64,000 nucleotides of DNA. It comes from Fen-1245 sp963835535. GTDB lineage: Bacteria; Gemmatimonadota; Gemmatimonadetes; Gemmatimonadales; JACORV01. The DNA lies in the NCBI GenBank assembly GCA_963835535.1, contig CAWIFL010000005.1, forward strand, positions 248,001 to 312,000, written 5' to 3'. The notes below the pieces were generated by a model. The model did no database searches and was not told the origin of the DNA. It saw only the letters and a program-made list of their open reading frames with translations. Made by a program: the position numbers and the translations under genes. This document shows, one piece after another, positions 27,285 to 35,784 of this stretch (positions are counted from its first letter, which is position 1; each line of letters begins with the position of its first letter).

Positions 27285-27977
27285 GTGCTTCAGATCACGG
27301 TCGTCACGCTCTTTCCCGAGTTCTTCGGGGGACCGCTGGGGCTCAGCATCCCGGCGCGCGCGGCGGCGAAGCACCTGGTGAGCTTCCGGATCGTGCCGCT
27401 GCGGCACTACACGCACGACCGGCACCAGACCGCGGACGACGAGCCCTACGGCGGCGGCGCGGGGATGGTGCTCAGGCCGGAGCCGTTCTTCGAGGCGCTG
27501 GACGACCTGAAGCCGGCGGGGCCGGTGGTGCTGCTGTCCGCGCGCGGAAGGCGCTTCGTGCACGACGACGCGGTGCGGTACGCGGTGGGCGATGCGCTCA
27601 CGCTGCTGTGCGGGCACTACAAGGACGTGGACCAGCGGGTTGCCGATCACCTCGCGACGGAGGAGCTTTCGATCGGCGATTTCGTGCTCTCGGGGGGCGA
27701 GCCGGCGGCGCTCTGCGTCGTGGACGCGGTGGTGCGGCTGCTCCCGGGAGCGCTCGGGGACCACGAGTCGGCGGCGGGCGATTCGCACTACGAGGGCCTG
27801 CTCGCGCCGCCGTCGTACACACGCCCGGCGGAATACCGCGGGCACGGGGTGCCCGAGGTCCTGCTCTCCGGCGACCACGGCAGGATCGCGATGTGGCGGC
27901 AGGCTGAGGCCGAACGATTGACGCGGGAGCGACGCCCCGATCTGTGGGCGAGCTACCTCGCACGGATGGGAGAATGA
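27285..27977 (+). CDS. trmD: tRNA (guanine-37-N1)-methyltransferase
   Basis: A 230-residue SPOUT methyltransferase: VVTLFPEFF at the start, DDEPYGGGAGMV, LLCGHYKDVDQRV and the knot motif IGDFVLSGGEPAA. It makes m1G37. GTG start at the base after the rimM stop. Confidence 0.96.
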   Translation: MLQITVVTLFPEFFGGPLGLSIPARAAAKHLVSFRIVPLRHYTHDRHQTADDEPYGGGAGMVLRPEPFFEALDDLKPAGPVVLLSARGRRFVHDDAVRYAVGDALTLLCGHYKDVDQRVADHLATEELSIGDFVLSGGEPAALCVVDAVVRLLPGALGDHESAAGDSHYEGLLAPPSYTRPAEYRGHGVPEVLLSGDHGRIAMWRQAEAERLTRERRPDLWASYLARMGE

Positions 27978-28348
27978 CCATGGATCGGCTGGCGACGTTT
28001 CGACAGGCGGGACTGAAGACGGGCCTCCCCGATTTCCGTCCCGGGGACACCATCAAGGTGATGGTGCGGGTGCGCGAGGGAGACAAGGAGCGCCTGCAGG
28101 CGTTCGAGGGCGTGTGCGTGGGGCGGCGCGGCGGCGGGGTCAGCGAGACCTTCATGGTCCGCAAGGTCTCGGCCGGCGTCGGCGTCGAGCGCATCTTCCC
28201 GCTGCAGTCGCCGAGCATCGCCTCGGTGGAGATCGTCCGCAAAGGCAAGGTGCGGCGCGCCAAGATGTACTACCTGCGCCGGCTCGCGGGGAAAGCGGGC
28301 AGGATCAAGGAGCACCGCGAAGCGGTGAAGGAGACGGAACAGGTCTGA
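27974..28348 (+). CDS. rplS: 50S ribosomal protein L19
   Basis: A 124-residue L19 with FRPGDTIKVMVRVREGDKERLQ-type start, GVGVERIFPLQSPSI and RRAKMYYLR. The ATG at 27974 overlaps the trmD stop (ATGA); an ATG two codons later is an alternative. Confidence 0.96.
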   Translation: MTMDRLATFRQAGLKTGLPDFRPGDTIKVMVRVREGDKERLQAFEGVCVGRRGGGVSETFMVRKVSAGVGVERIFPLQSPSIASVEIVRKGKVRRAKMYYLRRLAGKAGRIKEHREAVKETEQV

Positions 28349-28350
28349 CG

Positions 28351-28959
28351 GTGCTCGACCTCTCGGTCGAGCGCGCGTACTTCGCCCGGGGCATCGGCCG
28401 GGTGGCCGGCGTGGACGAGGCCGGCCGCGGAAGCTGGGCCGGTCCGGTGGTGGCGGCCGCGGTGGTGGTGACCCCCGACTCCGCCTGCCTCGAAGGCGTC
28501 GACGATTCCAAGCAGCTCACCCGCCGCCGCCGCGAGCACCTCGCGGCGGCGATCGTTTCCAGCCTGGCCTACGCGGTCGGCGCCGCCAGCGTGCGCGAGG
28601 TGGACCGCCTCAACATCCGGCGGGCGACCGCCCTGGCGATGCACCGCGCCCTCACGCGGCTGGGCGCCGCCGCGGGCGTGATCGTGGTGGACGGGCTCGC
28701 CGTCCCGGAGCTGGGCTTCGTGCACGAGGCGATGGTGGACGGCGATGCGCGCTGCTACGCGGTGGCCTGCGCCAGCATTCTCGCCAAGACGGTGCGGGAT
28801 CGGCTGATGCAGCGGCTCGGCGGGCGGTACCCGGATTTCGGCTGGGAGCACAACGCGGGCTACGGGACCGAGACGCACCGTGTGGCGCTCGAGCGGCGCG
28901 GCCCGACGCCGCACCACCGCCGGTCGTTCACCCCCGTCCTGCAGGGGCGCCTGCTCTAG
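28351..28959 (+). CDS. rnhB: Ribonuclease HII
   Basis: A 202-residue RNase HII: the four-acid site is in GVDEAGRGSWAGPV, DDSKQL and VVDGLAVPE; YAVACASILAKTVRD is the second signature. It removes ribonucleotides from DNA. GTG start two bases after rplS. It overlaps the convergent receiver gene by four bases. Confidence 0.95.
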   Translation: MLDLSVERAYFARGIGRVAGVDEAGRGSWAGPVVAAAVVVTPDSACLEGVDDSKQLTRRRREHLAAAIVSSLAYAVGAASVREVDRLNIRRATALAMHRALTRLGAAAGVIVVDGLAVPELGFVHEAMVDGDARCYAVACASILAKTVRDRLMQRLGGRYPDFGWEHNAGYGTETHRVALERRGPTPHHRRSFTPVLQGRLL

Positions 28960-29336
28960 TTCTTCGCCTCCGCCAGGCGGAGCGCCTCCCCGACCCCCTT
29001 CGACTTCGCGACGAAATCCGCCGCCCCGGCCCGCCGGCAGGTGGCGACCAGGATCGGATCCTCCAGGCTCGAGCAGGCCAGCGCCCGCGTGTCGGGTGTG
29101 CTCGCCGTGATCTGGCGCAGGACATCGAAGCCCGACGCCCCCGGCAGCCCGATGTCCACCAGCGCCGCCGTCGGACGGAGCCCCGCCTTGACCAGCGCGA
29201 TGGCGTCCGAGCCGTTCCGGGTATCCACGGTATTCCATCCGGCGGCGCGGAACGCGCGGTCGAAGCGCTCCATCGCTTCGTCGTCGTCCTCGACGATGAG
29301 GATGGTGCGGGTGGAGGCTACCGTGGTGTCGGTCAT
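28956..29336 (-). CDS. Stand-alone response-regulator receiver domain
   Basis: A 126-residue CheY-like protein: acidic cluster VEDDDEA, phospho-acceptor aspartate in LVDIGLPG, and lysine in FVAKSKG. There is no output domain and no adjacent kinase, so it probably works by phospho-dependent binding to a partner encoded elsewhere. Confidence 0.88.
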   Translation of the reverse strand: MTDTTVASTRTILIVEDDDEAMERFDRAFRAAGWNTVDTRNGSDAIALVKAGLRPTAALVDIGLPGASGFDVLRQITASTPDTRALACSSLEDPILVATCRRAGAADFVAKSKGVGEALRLAEAKN

Positions 29337-29391
29337 CGGCCCCGCCTAGTCTAGGCCGCCCCGAGGCGGCGTCAAGCACCCCGAACGCGAA

Positions 29392-29424
29392 GCGCCGGCC
29401 CGCGGGCTGCCCGCAGGCCGGCGC
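29392..29424 (-). terminator. Long GC hairpin downstream of the cupredoxin-like gene
   Basis: An almost perfect 33-base hairpin (GCGCCGGCC pairing with GGCCGGCGC, continued by GCGGG/CCCGC) 20 bases past the stop at 29444. It lacks a T-run on either side; it could terminate both the minus-strand gene and the convergent-side transcripts. Confidence 0.5.
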
Positions 29425-29443
29425 TCAAGTTAACGATCAGCCG

Positions 29444-30301
29444 TCAGTTTACTGTGATGTCCTTCACCATCCCGTGCAGCGCGTGCTCCTTCCCGTCCTT
29501 GGCGTCGGGGAGGAAGCAGATCAGTGCGTAGTTGCCCTTCGCGAAGGTGATCGTGACGGAAATCTGACCGTGCGGATCGAGGCCGGAGGTGCCGCCCATC
29601 GGCTTGCCGGGGGGCATGCCCCGCATCCCCGCGTCGACCCACTTCACCAGGTCCATCGCCTTCTTGCGCGGCGCCAGTGCCGCCACGAGCATCTCGTGCG
29701 GCTGCGGCCCGTCGTTGATGATGCGGATCGTGTGCGTCCCCGCCGTGAGGTTCCCCAGCACCGTGAAGTCGTAGTCCTTGAGGTGCACGACCACGTCGGC
29801 ACGCGGCGTCATCGCGGGCGTCGCGGCCGAGGGAGTCACCGTCAGAGCCCGCGCCATGCCCCGCATGACGTGGGGAACGCCCGCCGAGTCGGGGACGAAG
29901 CACAGCAGCGCGTAGTTGCCGGCGGCGAGCGTCAGGTAGGCGACGGACGTGTCCACACCGGTCGGCGGAACGGCGTTCGGCCCGCCGATCTGGTGCATCC
30001 ACGCGGGCGGCGGCCCGGAGTTCTTCAGCGCCGCCATCAGGTCCGCCAGCGTCTTCCCCGAGTCCAGCTGTACGAGCTGGATGTGATGGATGGACGGGCC
30101 CTTGTTGACCAGGTGGAACATCTCCAGCCCGGCCGTGACGCTGTCCGGAGCCTGGAACGTGAAGTCGGCGGCCGTCACGACGATGTGGTTCGGGCCCGCC
30201 TGAGCCACGGGCTCGGCCTCCTTCTTCGCGCAGCCCGCGGCGAGTGCCAACGCCGCGACGATACCCAGCGCGCTCAGACGTGAAGATGACCACCCCGACA
30301 T
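29444..30301 (-). CDS. Lipoprotein with two cupredoxin-like domains
   Basis: A 285-residue lipoprotein (lipobox LALAAGC at about residue 24). Two related beta-sandwich halves (about residues 37-155 and 165-285) each contain an FxV/HxIRI...H(E/H)-type core and a GNYAL(L/I)CF(V/L)PD strand, the pattern of cupredoxin-like domains; each half keeps a His and a Cys that could bind copper. A GGGAGG site precedes the ATG. Function unknown; electron transfer or copper handling is an inference. Confidence 0.7.
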   Translation of the reverse strand: MSGWSSSRLSALGIVAALALAAGCAKKEAEPVAQAGPNHIVVTAADFTFQAPDSVTAGLEMFHLVNKGPSIHHIQLVQLDSGKTLADLMAALKNSGPPPAWMHQIGGPNAVPPTGVDTSVAYLTLAAGNYALLCFVPDSAGVPHVMRGMARALTVTPSAATPAMTPRADVVVHLKDYDFTVLGNLTAGTHTIRIINDGPQPHEMLVAALAPRKKAMDLVKWVDAGMRGMPPGKPMGGTSGLDPHGQISVTITFAKGNYALICFLPDAKDGKEHALHGMVKDITVN

Positions 30302-30339
30302 GTCCGGCCTCCCGGTTGTAGAGTGTGTGTGTCCCGCGA

Positions 30340-30359
30340 GTGACGGTTGAAGCGGGCGA
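30340..30359 (+). repeat. 20-bp motif, copy 1
   Basis: GTGACGGTTGAAGCGGGCGA lies between the cupredoxin-like gene and the aminopeptidase gene and matches 18 of 20 bases of a second copy at 35298-35317. A TATCTT hexamer at 30365-30370 follows and could be a -10 element for the aminopeptidase gene. Confidence 0.45.
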
Positions 30360-30444
30360 AATGCTATCTTATGAGTCGTGATTGCGCCAGACCCGTTTCG
30401 GGTCAGAAGAGATGTTTCCCAACCGACGTTTCGAGGGCTCTCCG

Positions 30445-32925
30445 ATGCGGAAGATCCAGATCGCGCTGCTGTTGTCGCTCGGCGCCGCTCCGGCGCTGGC
30501 GCAGTCCAACGCGGAGCTGATGGCGAACGATCACTACACGCGCTCGCACGACTACGACCTCGTGCACCAGCGGATCGTCGTTTCGGATTTCGACTGGGAT
30601 TCGACGTCGTTCCGAGGGAGCGTCACCACGACGCTGATTGCGCTCCGGCCCGCTCTCGACTCGATCGTGCTCGACGAGGGCGCGCTGCTGGGGAACACGG
30701 CCGTCACGGACCGCTCGGGGACGGCCCTGCGGACGGCGCGCCACGGTGACACGCTGGTCGTCTTTCCGGCGGCGCCGGCGGGCTACGGCGACACCCTCGT
30801 CTTCACGATCGCGTACCGGGGGCGGGTGAAGAACGGGAGCGGGCTCACCTACATCACGACCGACGGCCTGCCGCACCGGCCCCGCCAGATCTGGAGCCAG
30901 GGCGAGGACCACGACAACCACTACTGGTTCCCGACCTTCGACTTCCCGAGCGACAAGATGACGTGGGAGGTGGTGGCCACCGTGCCGCGGGAGGACATGG
31001 CGGTCTCCAACGGGCGGCTGGTCTCGGACGTGACCCGCGGCGCGACGCGGACGCTGACGTGGCGCCAGGAGCAGCCCTCGGCGACCTACCTGGTCTCGCT
31101 GGTGGTGGCGCCGCTGGTCAAGATCCACGACTCGTGGAAAGGCATCCCGGTGGACTACTACGTCTACCGGGAGGACAGCGCGAAGGCGTGGCGGCTCTTC
31201 CACGTCACGCCGGACATGATCGATGTCTACTCGACGCTCACCGGGGTGCGGTATCCGTGGGCCAAGTACGCGCAGACCACCGTGGCCGACTTCTTCGGTG
31301 GGATGGAGAACGTCAGCGCCACCACGCTGGTGGACTGGCTGCCCGACGGCCGCGCGTACCGGGACCGCCCCTGGTACGGGTGGCTGCTGATCCCGCACGA
31401 GCTGTCGCACCAGTGGTTCGGCGACTACGTCACGACGATCAACTGGGCGAACACCTGGCTGAACGAGGGGTTCGCCGAGTTCATGCCCGGGCAGTACTGG
31501 GGCCACAAGCTCGGCGCGCACGCGGAGCAGGACTACTACGCGGACGAGTACCGCGAGTACATGCAGATCGACCGGCGGCGCCCCATGCCGCTCGCGTCGC
31601 TTGGCTCGAACAACATCTACCCCAAGGGCGCGCTGGTGCTCGAGATGCTCCGGGACTACCTCGGGCCCGAGCGCTTCTGGGCGTCGGTCCACCGGTATCT
31701 CACCGACCATGCCTTCGGCGTCGCGACCACCGACGACCTGCGGCAGGCCGTGCTCGAGGCGACGGGGGAGAACCTCGACTGGTTCTGGAGCGAGTGGATC
31801 TACCAGGCCGGGTATCCGCAGCTCGACGTCGCGGCCGTCTACGACTCGACCCAGCACGCGCTCACGCTGACGGTGAAGCAGACGCAGGATACGGTGCACG
31901 CCGACAGCACGACCCCGAGGCCCGGCATGCCGGCCTCGGTCCGGCCGGACAGCTCGCGCGTCAAGTTCACTACGCCGGCCGCCTTCCGGATGCCGCTGGT
32001 GGTGCGGGTGGGCACCGCGGCGGGCGACGTGACGCAGCGCGTCGAGATCGGCGCCCGCGAGCAGACGGTCGTCGTCCCGAACGTGCGGAGCGCGCCCACG
32101 ATGGTGGTGTTCGACGACGGGAACCGCGTCCTGAAGTCGCTGCACTTCGACCAGCCGACGGCGTGGCTCGCGACCGAGCTGCAGCGGGACGGAAACCTGT
32201 GGGATCGGGACTGGGCCATCGGGCAGCTCGCGACGCGGACCGCCGACACGGCCGCGGCGGCCGCGCTGGCCGATGCCGCGGTGCACGCGGACTACTACCT
32301 CACCCGTGTGGACGCCGTGCGCGCGCTGGGCGCTTTCCCGGCGGCGACCGCTCTCCCGCCGGTCGCGGCGGCGCTCTCCGACACGTCGGCTGCGGTCCGC
32401 GCTGCGGCGGTCGCCGCGCTCGCCCGCATCGGCGGCCCGCAGGCCGTGGCGCTCGCGCGCGGCGCCTGGACCGGCGACTCGAGCTACGAAGTGCGGGCGG
32501 CCGCGGTCAGCGCGCTGGTGCAGCTCGACTCGGCGGGCGGGCGGGACGTGCTCGGGGCGGCGCTGGTGGAGCCCTCGTACCGGGATGCGATCCAGAACGC
32601 GGCGCTGCAGGCGATCGCGGTCCGGAACGACACGACCTTCATCGCTGCTCTGGACAGTCTGGTCGGGCCGTCGCGCAACGCCGTGTACGTCCTGGCGGCG
32701 CTCGGCGCGCGGGGCAGCGCCCACGCGCTCGACCTGCTGGCGGCGCATCTGGACGACCCACGGCGCACGGTGCGCGGGTGGGCGCTCGAGGCGTTCCAGT
32801 ACTCGCTGCCCCGGCCGCTGGCGCTGGCGCGGCTACGCGCCGCGGTGGACGGCCTCACGCACGCGGACACCAAGGGTGCGGTGCAGGATGCGATCCGGGA
32901 GATGGAGGCGCAGCCGGGGCGCTAG
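30445..32925 (+). CDS. M1-family zinc aminopeptidase with C-terminal HEAT-like repeats
   Basis: An 826-residue secreted protein: signal peptide MRKIQIALLLSLGAAPALAQ, beta-sandwich N-domain, the M1 substrate motif GGMEN, zinc site HELSHQWFGD (H318 and H322) with the third ligand in LNEGFAEF, then a beta domain and alpha-helical HEAT-like repeats from about residue 600 to the end. It removes N-terminal residues from peptides in the periplasm or outside. The start is chosen by the signal peptide; an upstream ATG adds 21 unlikely residues. Confidence 0.9.
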   Translation: MRKIQIALLLSLGAAPALAQSNAELMANDHYTRSHDYDLVHQRIVVSDFDWDSTSFRGSVTTTLIALRPALDSIVLDEGALLGNTAVTDRSGTALRTARHGDTLVVFPAAPAGYGDTLVFTIAYRGRVKNGSGLTYITTDGLPHRPRQIWSQGEDHDNHYWFPTFDFPSDKMTWEVVATVPREDMAVSNGRLVSDVTRGATRTLTWRQEQPSATYLVSLVVAPLVKIHDSWKGIPVDYYVYREDSAKAWRLFHVTPDMIDVYSTLTGVRYPWAKYAQTTVADFFGGMENVSATTLVDWLPDGRAYRDRPWYGWLLIPHELSHQWFGDYVTTINWANTWLNEGFAEFMPGQYWGHKLGAHAEQDYYADEYREYMQIDRRRPMPLASLGSNNIYPKGALVLEMLRDYLGPERFWASVHRYLTDHAFGVATTDDLRQAVLEATGENLDWFWSEWIYQAGYPQLDVAAVYDSTQHALTLTVKQTQDTVHADSTTPRPGMPASVRPDSSRVKFTTPAAFRMPLVVRVGTAAGDVTQRVEIGAREQTVVVPNVRSAPTMVVFDDGNRVLKSLHFDQPTAWLATELQRDGNLWDRDWAIGQLATRTADTAAAAALADAAVHADYYLTRVDAVRALGAFPAATALPPVAAALSDTSAAVRAAAVAALARIGGPQAVALARGAWTGDSSYEVRAAAVSALVQLDSAGGRDVLGAALVEPSYRDAIQNAALQAIAVRNDTTFIAALDSLVGPSRNAVYVLAALGARGSAHALDLLAAHLDDPRRTVRGWALEAFQYSLPRPLALARLRAAVDGLTHADTKGAVQDAIREMEAQPGR

Positions 32926-32934
32926 GCGGCGCCC

Positions 32935-35226
32935 TTAGAACAGCAGCTCGTAGTTGAGCCGGAGCGCGCGCCCCGGCTGCGGCAGGAAGTCCTTGACCAC
33001 CGAGAGATTGTCGCGGTAGACGGTGTCGAAGACGTTGTCGCAGTGCAGGGTGATCACCGACACGGTGCTCCCGCGCACCACCCGCACTCCGGCCGCGAGG
33101 TTCAGCACGCCGTACCCGGCGGTGGGCGTGTCCCCGTCGCCGAGCCGCGTCTGCCGCGCCGCGGCGCGCCACTCGATCGTCCCCGTGTAGACCTCGCCCT
33201 GCCAGGTCGCGCGCAGCAGCGCGTGGAGCGGCGGAATGAACGGCAGCGGGACGTCGCGCTGCGTGTCCTGCGCGTTCACGTAGTCGGCGCTGGCGCGCAG
33301 GGCCAGGTGCCGGACGGGCTCGACGCCGACGCTTGCCTCGAAGCCCGCCAGCCGCGCGCTGGTCGCGGCGAACTGGCGCACCGGGAAGCCCTGGATCGTG
33401 TCGCCGCGCAGGAACCCGTAGATGTAGTGATCGATGAAGTTCAGGTAGGGTGACACCTCGAAGTTCACGCCTCCGACGTCTCCCTTGAGCGACGCGTCCA
33501 GCCCGAGGCCCGTCTCCGGTCCCAGGCTCGCCGTGCCGATCGAGTAGGTGCCGCTCGCCGCGTCGAGCCCGTTGGCGTACAGCTCCTGCACGGTGGGCGC
33601 GCGGAACGAGCGGGCGACGCTGAACGAGGCCGTGAGCCCGGAGCCAAGCCGCTGGACGGCGCCCGCCGACGCCGTCAGGGCGTTCGCCAGCCGCGACGTG
33701 TTCAGCGTCTGGAAGACCGAGTCGGTGGACTGCGGGTACGGGTGCGTCTGGATTCCGTTGTAGTCGAACCGGAGAGCGGCCTGGAGCCGGGTGCCGGGCG
33801 CGGCGGCGTATTCCTCGTACGCGAACGCGGCCAGCCCCGTGGTCGTCGAGTTCGGGCCGAGCGGCTGGTCGCCCTCGATCGTCAGGTCCTGGATGTCCGT
33901 CCACAGGCCCAGCGTGCCGCTCACCGGGCCCATCCGGTGCTGGAGCTGGAGCACCGCGTTGAATTCCTGCTTGTGGAAGTGGTTGGCCTGCGGATCGGAG
34001 ACGCCGGTCGAGTCCTCGGCGGTGGGGAACTCCGAGTGGCCGTAGTCGTTGTAGCTCGCGTCGAGGCGCACGCGGTCGAGCCACGAGCCGCCGACGTTGA
34101 ACAGGCCGCGGAGCTCCACCGTGGTGCGCTGCTGCTCGATGCGCGACGTCGTCGGCGGCGCGGTGAGCCAGTCGGGGTTCGGTGGCACGCCCGGGATGCC
34201 GTAGTTCATCTCGTAGTACCGGCCGCCGATGCCGACCAGGCCGAAGTCTCCCTGGTACGACCAGCCGAGCCCCAGCTCGCCGCTGTGGTCGAAGGTCTGG
34301 GGCATCCGGTCGAGGTTGAACGACGCGCCGGACGCGGGGTCCGTGTAGGTGCCCGAGGGGATGCGGATGTCCGAGGTGTGGAGGCCGCCGGCCGAGAGCC
34401 GGAAGGCCGAATGCGCACCGCTGACGACGGCGTTGGCGTACCCGGCGGCTTCGTCGCTCCCGGTGCTCCCCTCGAGCGCGACGGTGCCCGAGAGGGGGTG
34501 GTCCGAGAGCGTCGGCACCAGGTTGGTGATGACGTTCACCACGCCCCCGATGGTGGAGGGGCCGTAGAGGATCGTCGCTGGCCCCCGCACCACGTCGATC
34601 TGGGCGATGCTCATGGCATCGATGGGCGTGGCGTGCGCCGGGTCGTAGGTGGCGATGTCGCCCATCCGCAGCCCGTTCTCGAGGACCGTGACTTCGTTGT
34701 CGCCGAGGCCGCGGAGGATCGGGCGGGAGGGCGCCGAGCCGTTGCCGCGCACCGACACGCCGGGGAGGTCGGAGATCTTCTCGGCGAAGCTCGCGCCCAT
34801 GCCGTTGTCGAAGTCGATGCGCGACTTCGCTTCCGCCGACTGGTACTGCTCGTCCGCGGGCCGGGCGGTGGGCGACGCGGAGACGACGATCTCCTCGAGC
34901 GGCAGGGCCGACTCGGTGAGGTCGAACGTCGCCGTCGCCGTCGGGCCCGCGAGGCGGACGGTGTCGGTGGCCGACGCGTAGCCCAGGACGCCGACGAAGA
35001 TCCGGTAGGTGCCGACGGGGACGTGGGCGAAGCGGAACGTGCCCTCCGCGCCCGTGCGCTCGGCGCGGTCCAGCTCCAGCAGCCGCACCGTGGCGCCGAC
35101 CACCGGGTGGCCGTTCGCGCGGACGGCGCCGGCGATCGTCTGGGCGGGCAAGGCCGCGGCGCGCAGCGCGAGCGCGGAGAGGGCGAACGCCGCTCCGCAA
35201 GCCAGTCTTCCCGTTCGGTTGAGCAT
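32935..35226 (-). CDS. TonB-dependent outer-membrane receptor
   Basis: A 763-residue receptor: signal peptide, a carboxypeptidase-regulatory-like beta sandwich (about residues 30-105), plug domain (SDLPGVSVRGNGS...VDVVRGPATILYGPSTIGG) and a 22-strand-type barrel with a terminal phenylalanine (YELLF). It imports a bound ligand using TonB energy. Cargo (metal chelate, vitamin or peptide) is not readable; convergent to the aminopeptidase gene with ten bases between stops. Confidence 0.9.
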   Translation of the reverse strand: MLNRTGRLACGAAFALSALALRAAALPAQTIAGAVRANGHPVVGATVRLLELDRAERTGAEGTFRFAHVPVGTYRIFVGVLGYASATDTVRLAGPTATATFDLTESALPLEEIVVSASPTARPADEQYQSAEAKSRIDFDNGMGASFAEKISDLPGVSVRGNGSAPSRPILRGLGDNEVTVLENGLRMGDIATYDPAHATPIDAMSIAQIDVVRGPATILYGPSTIGGVVNVITNLVPTLSDHPLSGTVALEGSTGSDEAAGYANAVVSGAHSAFRLSAGGLHTSDIRIPSGTYTDPASGASFNLDRMPQTFDHSGELGLGWSYQGDFGLVGIGGRYYEMNYGIPGVPPNPDWLTAPPTTSRIEQQRTTVELRGLFNVGGSWLDRVRLDASYNDYGHSEFPTAEDSTGVSDPQANHFHKQEFNAVLQLQHRMGPVSGTLGLWTDIQDLTIEGDQPLGPNSTTTGLAAFAYEEYAAAPGTRLQAALRFDYNGIQTHPYPQSTDSVFQTLNTSRLANALTASAGAVQRLGSGLTASFSVARSFRAPTVQELYANGLDAASGTYSIGTASLGPETGLGLDASLKGDVGGVNFEVSPYLNFIDHYIYGFLRGDTIQGFPVRQFAATSARLAGFEASVGVEPVRHLALRASADYVNAQDTQRDVPLPFIPPLHALLRATWQGEVYTGTIEWRAAARQTRLGDGDTPTAGYGVLNLAAGVRVVRGSTVSVITLHCDNVFDTVYRDNLSVVKDFLPQPGRALRLNYELLF

Positions 35227-35297
35227 CTGACCTCGGCAGGGCGACAGTGGAATTCGTCAACCGTGATGGCAATCATACGGAACATCGCCGGCCGCCG

Positions 35298-35317
35298 TTG
35301 ACGGTTCAAGCGGGCGA
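35298..35317 (+). repeat. 20-bp motif, copy 2
   Basis: TTGACGGTTCAAGCGGGCGA, 72 bases before the TonB receptor start (opposite orientation) and about 70 bases before the tRNA-Lys fragment (same orientation). See copy at 30340. Confidence 0.45.
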
Positions 35318-35385
35318 GCGGCCGGCGGGCGCGATGGCGGGCTGCTTGTGAATGTGGAGGCGCGTGTCGAAGTTAGGGCCATCGC

Positions 35386-35421
35386 GACCGGGTAGCTCAG
35401 TTGGCAGAGCAGCGGACTTTT
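35386..35421 (+). other. Left attachment site: 5' fragment of tRNA-Lys
   Basis: Thirty-six bases identical to the first half of the tRNA-Lys at 48023, ending at the third anticodon base. The native upstream region of the tRNA locus therefore remains in front of this truncated copy. It cannot fold into a tRNA. Confidence 0.88.
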
Positions 35422-35424
35422 GAG

Positions 35425-35454
35425 ACGGGGGGCGTTGTGCTGGCCCCCCGTTTT
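35425..35454 (+). terminator. Rho-independent terminator just after the tRNA fragment
   Basis: A perfect 9-bp stem (ACGGGGGGC / GCCCCCCGT) with a nine-base loop followed by TTTTG, starting four bases after the truncated tRNA. It would stop transcription running from the old tRNA promoter into the island. Confidence 0.75.
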
Positions 35455-35509
35455 GTGCTCCCGTACTGGCTTCTGGGGACCCCATCCGACCGCATAGGCA
35501 GGTACTGAC

Positions 35510-35532
35510 CGGCAAACATCACGGCAAACATC
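35510..35532 (+). repeat. Putative integrase arm-type sites, left end
   Basis: Two copies of CGGCAAACATC in tandem (35510-35520, 35522-35532). The same pair recurs near the right end at 47950-47971. Paired direct repeats near both att cores are typical of tyrosine-integrase arm sites. Confidence 0.5.
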
Positions 35533-35560
35533 GTAGTGTAGCGCAGCCTCGTAGGGGCCC

Positions 35561-35629
35561 TCGGGTCCCATACCTAGTCCGTCCTGCGGTCACGCGGTCA
35601 GCCAGAAGCCCAAGGGGACTGTCCCTGCG
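35561..35629. repeat. 69-bp imperfect direct repeat, copy 1
   Basis: About 80% identical to 39282-39350, with uninterrupted 21-bp and 17-bp blocks. The two copies bracket the HD-PRTase operon. One end carries a GGG(G/A)CCC...GGGTCCC palindrome. On the minus strand both could read ADRVxxGRTRYGTRG, perhaps the remains of a coding sequence. The rest of 35633-35784 shows no gene. Confidence 0.7.
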
Positions 35630-35784
35630 CCACGCGCGCCGCCAACGGGATTGAACGACCGCCACAGTCGGTGCGCTAGCAGTCTGTGGCCGGTGTTCTC
35701 GATTGGTTCTGTCACAATTGTGGCACAGGTTTGAGTTGTGGCCGGCACCGATTTCTGCGCCTGCATCAAGCAGTATCCGTCTGC

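Noticed and set aside
35386..35421. A second tRNA-Lys gene
   Set aside because: Only the first 36 bases are present; anticodon-stem 3' strand, T-arm and acceptor 3' strand are missing.
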